Assembly (NCBI RefSeq): GCF_900110705.1
Contig: NZ_FOEJ01000004.1
Location: forward strand, 124,001-188,000
DNA from: Loktanella sp. DSM 29012
Lineage (GTDB): Bacteria > Pseudomonadota > Alphaproteobacteria > Rhodobacterales > Rhodobacteraceae
Reading direction: 5' to 3'
Length of the DNA stretch: 64,000 bases
Both the position numbers and the translations under genes were made by a program. Shown one piece after another: positions 18,495 through 28,100 of the stretch (within the stretch, counting starts at the first letter, position 1; every line of letters starts with the position of its first letter). The notes under the pieces were generated by a model, which saw only the letters and a program-made list of their open reading frames with translations, was not told the origin of the DNA and ran no database searches.

Positions 18495-19426
18495 CCGCGC
18501 TGCTCGTCGCCGTGTCCTCGCCCGCCGAAATCGGATGGGTCATCGCAAGCGTGGCGCGCACATTCCAGCTCCAGAGTAGTGTGCTCGATATCGAATTGGT
18601 CGGACAGTGCCGACTTTATCTGGTACTTCACAGCGTCTGCGTCACTCCAGCGCCCTTCCGCAATGACGATATGGGCGTCAAGCGAAGCGCGATGTTCGTC
18701 CATCTGCCAGAAATGGGCGTGATGGATGCCGTTCACGCCGTCGATGGCACGCACCATATCGAGGACAGCTTCCGTCGCAATCTCCGGCGGCGAGCCCAGC
18801 ATCAGGATGCGAATGACCGGGCCGATCTCGCGGAACGATTGCCACAGGATGTAGCCCGCAATCAGAACCGTCACGATGGGGTCGATCAGCCGCCAGTCGT
18901 AAAGCAGGATCAGTGTGCCTGCGAAGATCACGGCGACCGAACCGAGTGCGTCGGCCACATTGTGCAGGAACGCCGCGCGGATGTTTACGCTGGACTTGGA
19001 TATGGCATAAGTCAGCATCGCAGTCACCACGTCAACAACGAGAGCGATGCCCGCGATGACAACGATAATCCAACCCTCGACATCCTGCGGATCGGCAAAG
19101 CGCATTGCGGCTTCATAGAGAAGGTAGAGGCCGATCACGATAAGCGTCGTATAGTTGATGAGTGCCGCCACAACCTCGACCCGGCCATAGCCGAAAGTCA
19201 TCTCCGCGTCCCGTGGCCGTCGCGCTATCTTGCGCGCGCCGAAAGCGATGATGAGCGAGATCGCGTCAGAGAAATTATGCAGCGCGTCCGCGATCAAAGC
19301 CAGCGACCCGGACATGATACCGCCAACGACCTGCGCGACAGTGAGGCTCATATTGACCGCAATGGCGGCAAAGACGCGGCGGTCGCCCGCTTCGGGATCG
19401 ACGTGATGATGATGGCCGTGCCCCAT
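18491..19426 (-). CDS. Cation diffusion facilitator (CzcD/ZitB-like metal exporter)
   Basis: This is an inner-membrane divalent metal/proton antiporter, 311 residues. It begins with a His-rich cytosolic tail (MGHGHHHHVDP), typical of Zn/Co/Cd CDF proteins. TM2 contains SLALIADALHNFSDAISLIIAFGA, with the HxxxD metal site (H48...D52 type), and TM5 has the matching AAFLHNVADALGSVAVI HxxxD. A C-terminal cytosolic regulatory domain follows (VRAIDGVNGIHHAHFWQMDEHRASLDAHIVI). It is transcribed divergently from the MerR gene across a MerR-type promoter and followed by the methyltransferase. The metal is probably zinc or a similar divalent ion; this is inference from the family. Confidence 0.92.
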   Translation of the reverse strand: MGHGHHHHVDPEAGDRRVFAAIAVNMSLTVAQVVGGIMSGSLALIADALHNFSDAISLIIAFGARKIARRPRDAEMTFGYGRVEVVAALINYTTLIVIGLYLLYEAAMRFADPQDVEGWIIVVIAGIALVVDVVTAMLTYAISKSSVNIRAAFLHNVADALGSVAVIFAGTLILLYDWRLIDPIVTVLIAGYILWQSFREIGPVIRILMLGSPPEIATEAVLDMVRAIDGVNGIHHAHFWQMDEHRASLDAHIVIAEGRWSDADAVKYQIKSALSDQFDIEHTTLELECARHACDDPSDFGGRGHGDEQRG

Positions 19427-19461
19427 ATCGGTGGCTCCTTTCGATTCGCGTCCTTTTCATG

Positions 19462-19492
19462 TATATACGATCTACAGCGACTGTAGCTTCAA
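19462..19492 (-). promoter_or_regulatory. MerR-type promoter with operator dyad inside a 19-bp spacer
   Basis: On the minus strand, -35 TTGAAG (19492-19487) and -10 TATATA (19467-19462) are 19 bases apart. The spacer holds CTACAG-N3-CTGTAG (19486-19472). An over-long 18-20 bp spacer containing the regulator dyad is the hallmark of promoters untwisted by MerR-family activators. The promoter reads into the CDF gene; the MerR gene starts 10 bases beyond on the other strand and would be repressed by the same bound dimer. Confidence 0.8.
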
Positions 19493-19501
19493 GGGGCAAA
19501 T

Positions 19502-19957
19502 GTGAAAGAGTATTCAATCGGGCAGATGTCGCGCCAGACAGGCGTGAAAGTGACGACGATCCGCTATTACGAAAGCCGTGGTCTGATCCCGTCACCTGCG
19601 CGCACGGCAGGCGGGCAGCGGCGATACGACGAGGCCGCACTCGAACGGCTGGCATTCCTGCGCCATGCGCGGGAATTGGGGTTCGGGCTCGATGACATCG
19701 CGGATCTGATGGCTCTGGCCAAAGAGCCAGCCGAAGATTGTGCCCCCGCCCATGAGATCGCTCGAAGGCAGCTCGCGGCAGTGGACCGACGCATGACCAT
19801 TCTTGGGCAGCTTCGCAAAGAACTGGCGCGAATGACGAATGCGGACGATAACGGGCAAGCTGCGGATTGCCGCATTATACAAGTGCTCGGCGATCACCGT
19901 TTGTGCATCGGAGCGCATGAAGCACCAACAAACCTGACTACAATCCATAGCGACTAG
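19502..19957 (+). CDS. MerR-family metal-responsive regulator (ZntR/CadR-like)
   Basis: This is a 151-residue regulator using a GTG start at 19502 with AAGGGG six bases upstream. Residues 4-70 are the winged helix of MerR proteins (YSIGQMSRQTGVKVTTIRYYESRGLIP, then GGQRRYDE). A dimerisation helix follows (about 80-112). Metal-site cysteines are Cys80 at the head of that helix, and Cys123 and Cys135 in the C-terminal loop (DCRIIQVLGDHRLC), the layout of ZntR/CadR-type sensors, though the ZntR Cys-Cys pair is absent. It is divergent from the CDF exporter over the dyad described at 19462-19492. The inferred role is activating export on metal excess. Confidence 0.88.
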   Translation: MKEYSIGQMSRQTGVKVTTIRYYESRGLIPSPARTAGGQRRYDEAALERLAFLRHARELGFGLDDIADLMALAKEPAEDCAPAHEIARRQLAAVDRRMTILGQLRKELARMTNADDNGQAADCRIIQVLGDHRLCIGAHEAPTNLTTIHSD

Positions 19958-20209
19958 GCGAACGTCATGGATTAACCAGACATTCGCACACTCTGACGAG
20001 CGAACAGGTTGCGCTTAAAACAGCCGTTCGGCAAGAAACTAACAATGCCCTTTGCCGATGCTGCTGTGGACGAAACGCTGTTGTGGCACCGCCTGCGCTG
20101 TTGGCCAACATGTCTCAGATATCCCGGCAAGGTGATATCGGCCGTTTTCCAATGGTAACGGGACACGACGCATCCGATACTGCGGCAAACATCAACGCGA
20201 GGGGACACA

Positions 20210-21046
20210 ATGCCAGCCAGTTATTACGCGCCCACCGGCGGGCATCCGGGGCAGGATCAACTGCTGACGGACCGCGCCGTGTTCACTGACGCCTATGCCG
20301 TCATCCCGCGCGGGACGATGCGCGACATCACGACCAGCTATCTGCCGTTCTGGGACGCCACGCGGCTTTGGGTGATTGCGCGGCCCATGACCGGTTTTGC
20401 CGAAACCTTCTCGCACTACATCATGGAGATAGGCCCCGGTGGCGGGTCTGACCGCCCCGAACTGGACCCGCAGGCGCAGGGCGTTTTGTTCGTGGTGGAT
20501 GGCAATGCGACGCTGACGGTGGGTGGTGCCACGCACACCCTGGCCCCCGGCGGCTATGCCTATCTGCCGCCCGGCAGCGATTGGGCGTTGCGCAACGCAG
20601 GCGACGCGGCGCTGCGGTTTCACTGGATTCGCAAGGCCTATGACGCGGTGCCGGGTCTGGATGCGCCGGACGTGATCATCAGTCATGACGACGATGTGGC
20701 CCCCACCGTCATGCCGGATACGGACGGCAGGTGGGCGACCACACGTTTCGTCGATCCGTCCGACCTGCGCCATGACATGCACGTCACCATCGTGACGTTC
20801 GAGCCCGGTGGTGTGATCCCTTTTCTGGAAACGCATGTGATGGAACACGGGCTTTATGTGTTGCAGGGCAAGGCGGCGTATCGTCTGAACACCGACTGGG
20901 TCGAGGTCGAGGCAGGCGATTACATGTGGCTGCGCGCCTTTTGCCCGCAGGCCTGCTATGCGGGTGGTCCGGGGCCGTTCCGTTACCTTTTGTACAAGGA
21001 TGTGAACCGGCACATGCCCCTGCGTCCCCTGACCGCGATACGCTAA
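20210..21046 (+). CDS. allE: (S)-ureidoglycine aminohydrolase
   Basis: This is a bicupin enzyme that releases ammonia from ureidoglycine to give ureidoglycolate in allantoin breakdown. It is 278 residues, with AGGGGA before the ATG. The first cupin (about 60-130) contains QGVLFVVDGNATLTVGG and LAPGGYAYLPPGSDW. The second cupin (about 195-265) holds the metal site: EPGGVIPFLETHVMEHGLYVLQGKAAYRLN, with Glu/His/His ligands, and later GDYMWLRAFCPQ. The N-terminus (YYAPTGGHP, then AVFTDAYAVIPRGTMRDI) is diagnostic of the family. It leads a plus-strand group with uraH and puuD. Allantoinase and allantoate amidohydrolase are not in the window. Confidence 0.92.
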   Translation: MPASYYAPTGGHPGQDQLLTDRAVFTDAYAVIPRGTMRDITTSYLPFWDATRLWVIARPMTGFAETFSHYIMEIGPGGGSDRPELDPQAQGVLFVVDGNATLTVGGATHTLAPGGYAYLPPGSDWALRNAGDAALRFHWIRKAYDAVPGLDAPDVIISHDDDVAPTVMPDTDGRWATTRFVDPSDLRHDMHVTIVTFEPGGVIPFLETHVMEHGLYVLQGKAAYRLNTDWVEVEAGDYMWLRAFCPQACYAGGPGPFRYLLYKDVNRHMPLRPLTAIR

Positions 21047-21118
21047 GGCATCTTGCGACGGGCGGCGGGCTGGTCCAGCTTGCCGCCTGACGCAACCACC
21101 CAAACAAAGGGCAAGACC

Positions 21119-22114
21119 ATGACCCGGCCCATGCAGGTCTTTATCAACGGCTTTGGCCGGATCGGGCGGACGGTGCTGCGCCAGTTGCTGACCGATCCCG
21201 CCCACGCGGATATCGTGGTGGTCGGGATCAACGATATCGCAGCCGCCGACAGCTGCGCCTATCTGTTTCAATACGACAGCGCCTTTGGCCCGTTTCCCCA
21301 GCGCGTACGCGCTGACGCGGGTCTGCTGCATGTGGGTGACCGCGCATTTGCGCTGACCCGGCACAGCGATCTGGCGCAGGTCGATCTCACGGGCGTTGAC
21401 GTCGTGCTGGAATGCACGGGCCGCGCCACCACCCGCCCCGTGGCCGAGGCGGGCCTGCACGCCGGGGCGCAGGCGGTGCTGATTTCCGGCCCGTCACCCG
21501 TGGCGGATCAGACCGTCGTGCTGGGTGCCAATGCCCGGACGCTCGGCCGCGCGCGGATTGTATCCAACGCATCCTGCACGACCAACGGGATCGCACCCTT
21601 GCTGCGGGCCATGGATGCAGCCTTTGGCATTGCTGCGGCGCATGTGACGACGATCCATTGCTATACGGGCAGCCAGCCCACGATCGATCTGCCGGGCCCC
21701 AGCCCGGAACGCAGCCGTGCCGCGGCCGTGTCGATGGTGCCGACCACCACGAGTGCGGCCCATCAGGTGACAGAGGTCCTGCCGGACTTTGCCGGTCGTC
21801 TGAGCGTATCTGCCGTGCGCGTGCCGGTGCATTCGGTGTCAGCCATCGACGCCGTTTTTCAGCTGCGCAACATGCCGGCTGATGCGCTGTCGGCACTGCG
21901 CGGGCTGTTCGCGGATGATCCGATCATCGGGCTGACCGACGATCCCTGTGTATCGACCGATATGCGCGCACGGCCGGAATCGTTGATACTGGCGCTGCCA
22001 CAGACGACCGCCGTGGCCCCCGCGCAGCTGCGGCTGTTCGGCTGGTATGACAACGAATGGGGTTTTTCCGCACGGATGATCGACATGGCGCGGCTGATGC
22101 AGTCGCGGGACTGA
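21119..22114 (+). CDS. Divergent glyceraldehyde-3-phosphate dehydrogenase-like enzyme
   Basis: This is an NAD(P)-dependent aldehyde dehydrogenase of the GAPDH fold, 331 residues from the ATG at 21119, which follows AAAGGGCAAG. The Rossmann start is INGFGRIGRTVLR. The catalytic motif ASCTTNGIAP has Cys153 and the partner His180 in TTIHCYTGSQPTID, and the phosphate-site Arg234 lies in VRVPVHSVSAID. Canonical GAPDH has ASCTTNCLAP and H-A-T-T-A-T-Q; here the second Cys is Gly and the loop is HCYTGSQ, closer to divergent GapB/erythrose-4-phosphate-dehydrogenase-like members. The C-terminal WYDNEWGFSARM is intact. Its position between allE and uraH is unusual, and its true substrate is open. Confidence 0.82.
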   Translation: MTRPMQVFINGFGRIGRTVLRQLLTDPAHADIVVVGINDIAAADSCAYLFQYDSAFGPFPQRVRADAGLLHVGDRAFALTRHSDLAQVDLTGVDVVLECTGRATTRPVAEAGLHAGAQAVLISGPSPVADQTVVLGANARTLGRARIVSNASCTTNGIAPLLRAMDAAFGIAAAHVTTIHCYTGSQPTIDLPGPSPERSRAAAVSMVPTTTSAAHQVTEVLPDFAGRLSVSAVRVPVHSVSAIDAVFQLRNMPADALSALRGLFADDPIIGLTDDPCVSTDMRARPESLILALPQTTAVAPAQLRLFGWYDNEWGFSARMIDMARLMQSRD

Positions 22115-22164
22115 CCGGGGCAGCGCGTTTGGACGATGAACAGGCAACAACAAATGAGGACGCG

Positions 22165-22518
22165 ATGACCGGATTTTTGACGACACATGTGCTGGATACA
22201 GCCCGCGGACAGCCAGCAGCAGGGCTGCGCATCGATCTCTATCGTCTGACGGGCGAGGGGCGGCAGCATATCACGACACTGACCACCAATGCCGACGGGC
22301 GCACCGACAGCCAGATCCTGCCTGCGGCTGATTTCGCCTGCGGCAATTACGAGTTGGTGTTCCACGCCGGTGCCTATCTGGATGCGCTGGGCGTGCCGTC
22401 GGGCAACCCGCGTTTTCTGGACGAAATTCCGATCCGCTTTGGCATGGCCGAGCAGACGCACTACCATGTGCCGCTGCTGCTGTCGCCGTTCGGCTATTCC
22501 ACCTATCGCGGGTCCTGA
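22165..22518 (+). CDS. uraH: 5-Hydroxyisourate hydrolase (transthyretin-like)
   Basis: This enzyme hydrolyses 5-hydroxyisourate to OHCU, the second step of urate breakdown. From the ATG at 22165 (GAGGA just upstream) it has 117 residues, the normal size. Diagnostic segments are the start LTTHVLDTARGQPAAGLRIDLYR, TNADGRTD, RFLDEIPIRFGM, HYHVPLLLSPFGYSTYRGS, the last being the YRGS tetrapeptide at the extreme C-terminus that defines HIU hydrolases. The catalytic His of THVLD and Arg of the TNADGR region are present. It lies between the GAPDH-like gene and puuD; OHCU decarboxylase is absent from this window. Confidence 0.96.
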   Translation: MTGFLTTHVLDTARGQPAAGLRIDLYRLTGEGRQHITTLTTNADGRTDSQILPAADFACGNYELVFHAGAYLDALGVPSGNPRFLDEIPIRFGMAEQTHYHVPLLLSPFGYSTYRGS

Positions 22519-22626
22519 TCCGTCTGTGATCGTGGTTATTTTTCGTGCATTCGTCCGATCTGTTCCTCATGGCGCAACGGTCCGGCAATCCCTAGTGTGA
22601 TCCGGTGATCATGAGAGGAGCCCGCC

Positions 22627-23862
22627 ATGTATGACTTTGCCGTTCTCTGGGACTGGATCGCCTTTTCGGTCCGCTGGCTGCATGTCATTACGGCCATGGC
22701 CTGGATCGGGGCGTCATTCTTTTTCATCGCGCTGGATCTGGGGCTGAAAAAGGTGCCCGACATGCCGCACGGCGTCCACGGCGAGGAATGGCAGGTCCAC
22801 GGCGGCGGGTTCTACCACATCCAGAAATATCTGGTCGCCCCCGACAACATGCCGGCGCATCTGATCTGGCACAAATGGCAAAGCTACATCACCTGGGTGT
22901 CCGGGGCGGCATTGCTGATGATCGTCTACTGGGTTGGCGGCGAACTGTATCTTCTGGACCCGACCAAGGCAGAGCTGACGCTGTGGCAGGGGATCATCAT
23001 TTCGGGCGGTTCTTTGACCATCGGCTGGCTGGCCTATGACGCGATGTGCAAATCCAGCCTAGGTGAACGGCCCACGCTGCTGATGCTGCTGTTGTTCCTG
23101 ATCCTCGTGGTGATGTCCTGGGGCTATAACCAGATATTCACGGGCCGCGCGGCGCTGCTGCATCTGGGCGCGTTCACGGCCACGATCATGACGGCCAACG
23201 TGTTTTTTCAGATCATGCCGAACCAGCGGATCGTCGTGGCAGACCTGAAGGCCGGGCGCACACCCGACGCCAAATACGGCAAGATCGCCAAGCTGCGGTC
23301 GACCCACAACAACTATCTGACGTTGCCGGTCGTTTTCCTGATGCTGTCGAACCACTATCCGCTGGCCTTTGCCACGCCCTATGCCTGGATCATCGCCAGC
23401 CTGATTTTCCTGACCGGCGTGACCATCCGGCATTATTTCAACACCATGCATGCCACGGGCAGTGGTCCGCACTGGACCTGGGGCGTCACCGTGGTGCTGA
23501 TGCTGGTGATCGCATGGCTGTCGTCGGTCCGGCCCACCGACACCTATGAGGACGCGGCGGCCCGGCCCCTGACCGCGCATGAACAGCAATATGCCTCTGC
23601 CGCCGGGTTCGATGCGGCCTATAACGCGGTGATCGGGAATTGTTCGATGTGCCATGCCCGCGAACCGGTCTGGGGCAACATGCAATGGGCACCCAAGGGG
23701 GTCTATCTTGAAACCCCCGCAGACGTGGCCCGTCACGCAGGCCAGATTTACATCCAAGCCGGGATCAGCCATGCGATGCCGCCGCCCAATGCCATTCAGA
23801 TGGACCCAGAGGCCCGCCGCGCCCTTGTGTCCTGGGTGCGTGCCGCCCGCGCTGAATCTTGA
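22627..23862 (+). CDS. puuD: Membrane urate hydroxylase PuuD (urate oxidase with cytochrome c domain)
   Basis: This inner-membrane enzyme oxidises urate to 5-hydroxyisourate and passes electrons to a c-type haem instead of oxygen. It has 411 residues, with AGGAG before the ATG. About eight transmembrane helices (DWIAFSVRWLHVITAMAWIGASFFFIALD first) carry conserved His residues (WLHV, GGGFYHIQKY, LIWHKWQSYITW). The periplasmic C-terminal domain (about 320-411) has one haem motif, CSMCH at residues 339-343, and a later MPPPN axial-ligand region. The family is typical of alphaproteobacteria. It sits directly downstream of uraH, so consecutive pathway steps are adjacent. Confidence 0.94.
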   Translation: MYDFAVLWDWIAFSVRWLHVITAMAWIGASFFFIALDLGLKKVPDMPHGVHGEEWQVHGGGFYHIQKYLVAPDNMPAHLIWHKWQSYITWVSGAALLMIVYWVGGELYLLDPTKAELTLWQGIIISGGSLTIGWLAYDAMCKSSLGERPTLLMLLLFLILVVMSWGYNQIFTGRAALLHLGAFTATIMTANVFFQIMPNQRIVVADLKAGRTPDAKYGKIAKLRSTHNNYLTLPVVFLMLSNHYPLAFATPYAWIIASLIFLTGVTIRHYFNTMHATGSGPHWTWGVTVVLMLVIAWLSSVRPTDTYEDAAARPLTAHEQQYASAAGFDAAYNAVIGNCSMCHAREPVWGNMQWAPKGVYLETPADVARHAGQIYIQAGISHAMPPPNAIQMDPEARRALVSWVRAARAES

Positions 23863-23905
23863 GTTCCACCAGACCGCCTGACATGCTGCGGCCCGGAGGT
23901 CACCG

Positions 23906-25141
23906 TTGATCAAGATCCTGCATACCGCCGATGTCCATCTCGACAGCCCGTTGAAATCGTTGGCGCTGCGCGATCCGGACCTGCGCGACCGGGTGATTGC
24001 GGCGACGCGGACGGCCTTTGCCCGGATCGTTGACGTGGCGCTGGACCAGCGCGTCAGCGCCGTTTTGATCGCGGGCGACCTGTTCGATGGACAGGCACGC
24101 AGCGCGCGGACCGGGGCGTTTCTGACGAGCCAGCTGGATCGTCTGTCAGATGCAGGTATCCGTGTTTTCTATATCAAGGGCAACCACGACGCGGACAATC
24201 CCGTTACGGGTCAGATCGACCTGCCCGGCAACGTCCATGTGTTCGATGCCCGTGGAGGCAAGGTCGCCTTGGCTGACGATCTGTGGATCCACGGCGTCAG
24301 CTTTGCCGGGCGCACGGCACCCGACAGCCTGCTGCCGCGCTTTTCGGCACCCGTCCGGGGGGCCGTGAACATCGCAATGCTGCACACCTCGCTGGCAGGG
24401 GCTGCGGGGCATGATCCCTATGCCCCCTGCGCGCTGTCGGACCTGACTGGCGCCGGGTTCGATTATTGGGCGTTGGGCCATGTGCACGGACGACAGGTGC
24501 ATGCCACTGACCCCTGGGTCGTCATGCCCGGCATGCCACAGGGCCGCGACATCGGCGAGGCAGGGCCCAAGACCGCCAGCCTGCTGACCATTGATCAGGG
24601 ACGAATCACGGTCGAGACGGTCGCCACCTCGGTGGTGGAATTTATCCGCAGCACGATCGACATTACCGACGCAGGCGATGGCGACGGTCTGCGCACGATG
24701 CTCAGAAACCATGTTCAGGACAATGCGCGGGGGTTGCACAGTGACACAAGCGTGATGCGCCTGACTCTGACCGGGACGCCGGCCCGCTACTGGCAGATCC
24801 TGCGGGATGCGGATCTGTGGACTGAACAGCTGACCCAGATGCTGCTTGATACCGGTGTGCTCTGGCTGGACCGGCTTGTGCTGGATGTGCAGGCCCCGTC
24901 GTCCGAGGCGGATCAGACCAGCGCGACCGCAGAGCTGACGCAGACCATGGCCGATCTGACCGGTGACCCGGCCTTTGCTGCCGCCGCGCGTGCCTTGGTC
25001 GCTGACACGCTGGGGGATCTGCCCGCATCCCTGCGCGCGCGTCTGATGCCCGACGAGACGGCGATCCCCGACTTGACAGCCCGATTGTCAGAGCGTGGTG
25101 CCCGCCGGGTCACGGCCATGATGAAGGGGGCGGTCGACTGA
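23906..25141 (+). CDS. YhaO/SbcD-like metallophosphoesterase (DNA exonuclease)
   Basis: This is a predicted Mn-dependent DNA nuclease subunit, 411 residues, read from a TTG at 23906 with GGAGGT five bases upstream; no ATG fits. The calcineurin-like motifs are in order: ILHTADVHLDSP (D-x-H), LIAGDLFDGQ (GD), YIKGNHDADN (GNHD), and later GHVHGRQVH (GHxH). The spacing matches SbcD/Mre11 nucleases, and the HLDSP variant is that of the YhaO branch. Its stop overlaps the ATG of the next gene (TGATG), giving a coupled nuclease-ATPase pair as in SbcCD. It probably processes DNA ends in repair; this is inference from the family. Confidence 0.87.
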   Translation: MIKILHTADVHLDSPLKSLALRDPDLRDRVIAATRTAFARIVDVALDQRVSAVLIAGDLFDGQARSARTGAFLTSQLDRLSDAGIRVFYIKGNHDADNPVTGQIDLPGNVHVFDARGGKVALADDLWIHGVSFAGRTAPDSLLPRFSAPVRGAVNIAMLHTSLAGAAGHDPYAPCALSDLTGAGFDYWALGHVHGRQVHATDPWVVMPGMPQGRDIGEAGPKTASLLTIDQGRITVETVATSVVEFIRSTIDITDAGDGDGLRTMLRNHVQDNARGLHSDTSVMRLTLTGTPARYWQILRDADLWTEQLTQMLLDTGVLWLDRLVLDVQAPSSEADQTSATAELTQTMADLTGDPAFAAAARALVADTLGDLPASLRARLMPDETAIPDLTARLSERGARRVTAMMKGAVD

Positions 25142-28100
25142 TGCGCCTGCGCAGTCTGACACTGGAACGGTTCGGGCATTTCACCGACCAGACTTACGAT
25201 TTCGCAAATGCAGCGGGTCGTCCCGATTTCCACATCATCTATGGCCCCAACGAGGCCGGCAAGACCACCACGATGGAAGCGGTGCTGCGCCTGTTCTACG
25301 GTTTTCCGGCGCGTGATGGTTATGGGTTCAAGCACCAGCGCAAGAATCTGTGCGTCGGTGCGCTGCTGGATGTGGACGGTCAGCTGACCCGGCTGACCCG
25401 GTTGCCGACCAAGACCGCAAACCTGCTGGATGCCGCAGGCCAGCCCCTGCCGGAAAGCGCCATGGCGCAGCATCTGGCCGGGCTGTCGCTGGCGGATTAC
25501 CGCAGCCTGCTGTGTCTGGATGACGAAACCATCGAAAAGGGCGGTGAAGAAATTGCGCAGGCCAAGGGGGATATCGGGCGGCTGCTGTTTTCCGCCGCGG
25601 CCGGCGTGGCCGACCTGACCACCGTGCTGGACCGGGTTCAGGCCAGTGCGGACGACCTCTATCACAAGACCAGGCGCAAGACGCGTGTAAGCGAACTCAA
25701 ACGGGCGCTGACTGACATCGACCGCCTGATCCGCGACCGCGATACCAGTGCCTCCGCTTGGCGTAGTCTGAAAAAGGCGCTGTCGGATGCGCAGCAATCC
25801 GAGGCTGCGATGCGCGCGGCCCGCGATGCGCATCACGACGAACTGACCATGCTTGCGACGTGGCGGCGGGCCTTGCCACTGCTGGCGCAGGTGGACGCCC
25901 TGACAGCGGCGGTAGCGGATTTCGCGGATTATCCGATCGCGTTGGATTATGACCCGGACAGCATCGTCGATATGGTCGCGCAGGATCAGCGGATACGCGC
26001 GGATATGCAGCGTCTGACGGATGAACTGTCGGACCTTGCCGCACAACGGGATGCCTTGCCGGATGACCTCGCAGACGTCAGCCTGCCGGATGCGCTGGAT
26101 GCCCTTGCCGATTTGCAGGCACGGGATGTGACAGCGCGCATGGATGTGGATCGCAGGCGGGCCACGGCTGATGATGCGGCGCGGGCGATGGCCGTCGCCG
26201 TCGCGCCGCTTGGTGATGGTCTTGATCCGCTCGCGCTGGTGCTGTCCCCAGAGGCGATTGATGCGCTGGACGCCGCGCGGTTGACCCAACGCGAGGCGAT
26301 GCGTGTGGCCGAGGATCAGCTGCGCGAGCTGGGTGCGCTGACGCAGGCGCGGGACGATGCGCAGGCGGCCTTTGACGCGATCTGTGCAAAATCCTCCGCT
26401 GGCACCGGCATTACGGCAATCCTTGACCAGCACGACGCGGCCCGGCTGGCGCCGGCGCATGCCACCGCGATCGCCGCCGTGTCCCGCGCGCAGCAAGAAG
26501 CCCAGATTGCCTGCGATGCACTGGGCGTGCAGGTGGATGATCTGCCCGCCTGTCCGACGACGGCAGGACAGGCACAGGATCTGGTGGATCGGGCCGCACG
26601 ATTGTCGCAGGAACTGGCGCAGGCCGAACGGTTGGTCGCACAACATCAGGCCGATGCAACCGCCGGTGACGCACGGGCAGCTGTCCTGCTGGATGATGCC
26701 GCATTGGTCAGCGAAGTGGCCCTTCGGGATCTGTTGGCCGCGCGTGACCAGCGCTGGGCCGCGCACCGGGCCGCGTTCGACGATGAAACGGCGGATGCCT
26801 TTGCCGCAGCCATGATGCAGGTGGACACGGCGCTGGGCGCGCGGGCAGCGCGTGCCGTCGATCTGGGGCAGTTGCGGCAGATCCAGCAATCTGCCGCCGA
26901 GGATCGCGCCCGTGGGCAGACCGCCACGGCAGAGGCAAAGCGGCTGTCTGACCAGATAGCGGACGTTCAGGAACATATTGACACAGCGGCGCAATCGGTC
27001 GGGCTGCCAGCGGGTCTGGCGCCTGCGGATTGGCGTGACTGGGTGACACGCCACGGTGAAGCTGTCGCGGCACGGGATGCCGCGCGTCGCACGGCACAGC
27101 AGCATCAGGCGACCTTGGACCGGGCGGATGCGCTCTTGGATGCGCTGCGGCCCGTTCTGGATCGCGGCGTGATCGATCTGGCGGCCGCGCTGGATGCCGC
27201 GCAGCCATTGGTCAAGGCCGAACAGGCAACACGCAGTGCCGTGGACCTGGCGAGGGCCCGGCTGGATGCGCTGCAGACCGATCTGGATCAACGGCGGCAA
27301 CAGGCCGATGCGGCTGTCGCGAACCGGGACGCGGCACAGCGCGCGTGGCGCGCCCGTGTGGCGGACCTGCTGGGCGATACGGTTGATCCCGACCGGCTGG
27401 AACCATCGCTGACGCCACTGCGCACCCTGCGCCACGAGGACGACCGCCGTCGTGCGGCCGAAAGCCGGGTTGCGACGATGCTGGCCGATCAGGCGCAATT
27501 CGCGCAGGCCGTATCCGCACTGGCAAGTGACCATGATGTGCCCGAAGGCGCGACCACAACAGAGACCTACGTGCGCCTGCGCGAGGCGTCGCAGGCACAA
27601 GCCAGGGCGGCTGAACGACTGGCGTCCTTGACGGCGCAGCAGGCGCAGGCCCGCACGCAACTGGCCCGACAGCAAGAGGCGCAGGCAGAGCTTGCGGCGC
27701 GATTGGTGGCGATGGCGGCCATTTTCCCCGACAGGCTGGCCGTGACCACGCTGGACGGCCTGCGGCAGGTGACCCGTGATGCGGTCCGCGTCATCAGCGA
27801 CCGTGCGCAACTGGCCGAGAGCCAGACCGCGCTACTGACCGAACTAGGCGTGCGCAACATTGAACAGGCCCGCGCGGTTCTGGCGGATGTGACCCGCGCC
27901 GGGCTGGACACCCGGACAGACCGGGCGCAATCGGCCCTGGCGGAGGCCGAACGCGCGCTGACGGCCGCGGTCGAGGCGCGTGTCGCTGCCGCGGCGGCCT
28001 TGACCCAGGTGACGGGGGATGCCGATATCGCGCAACTGTCGGAACAGCGCGCCACGCTGGAACTGGAACTGGAATCCGCGATCATCGACCATCTGGAATT

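Noticed and set aside
19972-20208. 78-codon minus-strand frame upstream of allE
   Set aside because: No motif and no ribosome site, and it would overlap the expected allE promoter region.
24913-27810. 965-codon open frame on the minus strand
   Set aside because: It lies opposite the yhaN gene, is Arg/Gln/Gly/His rich with no domain pattern, and is the expected by-product of high third-position GC in the real gene.
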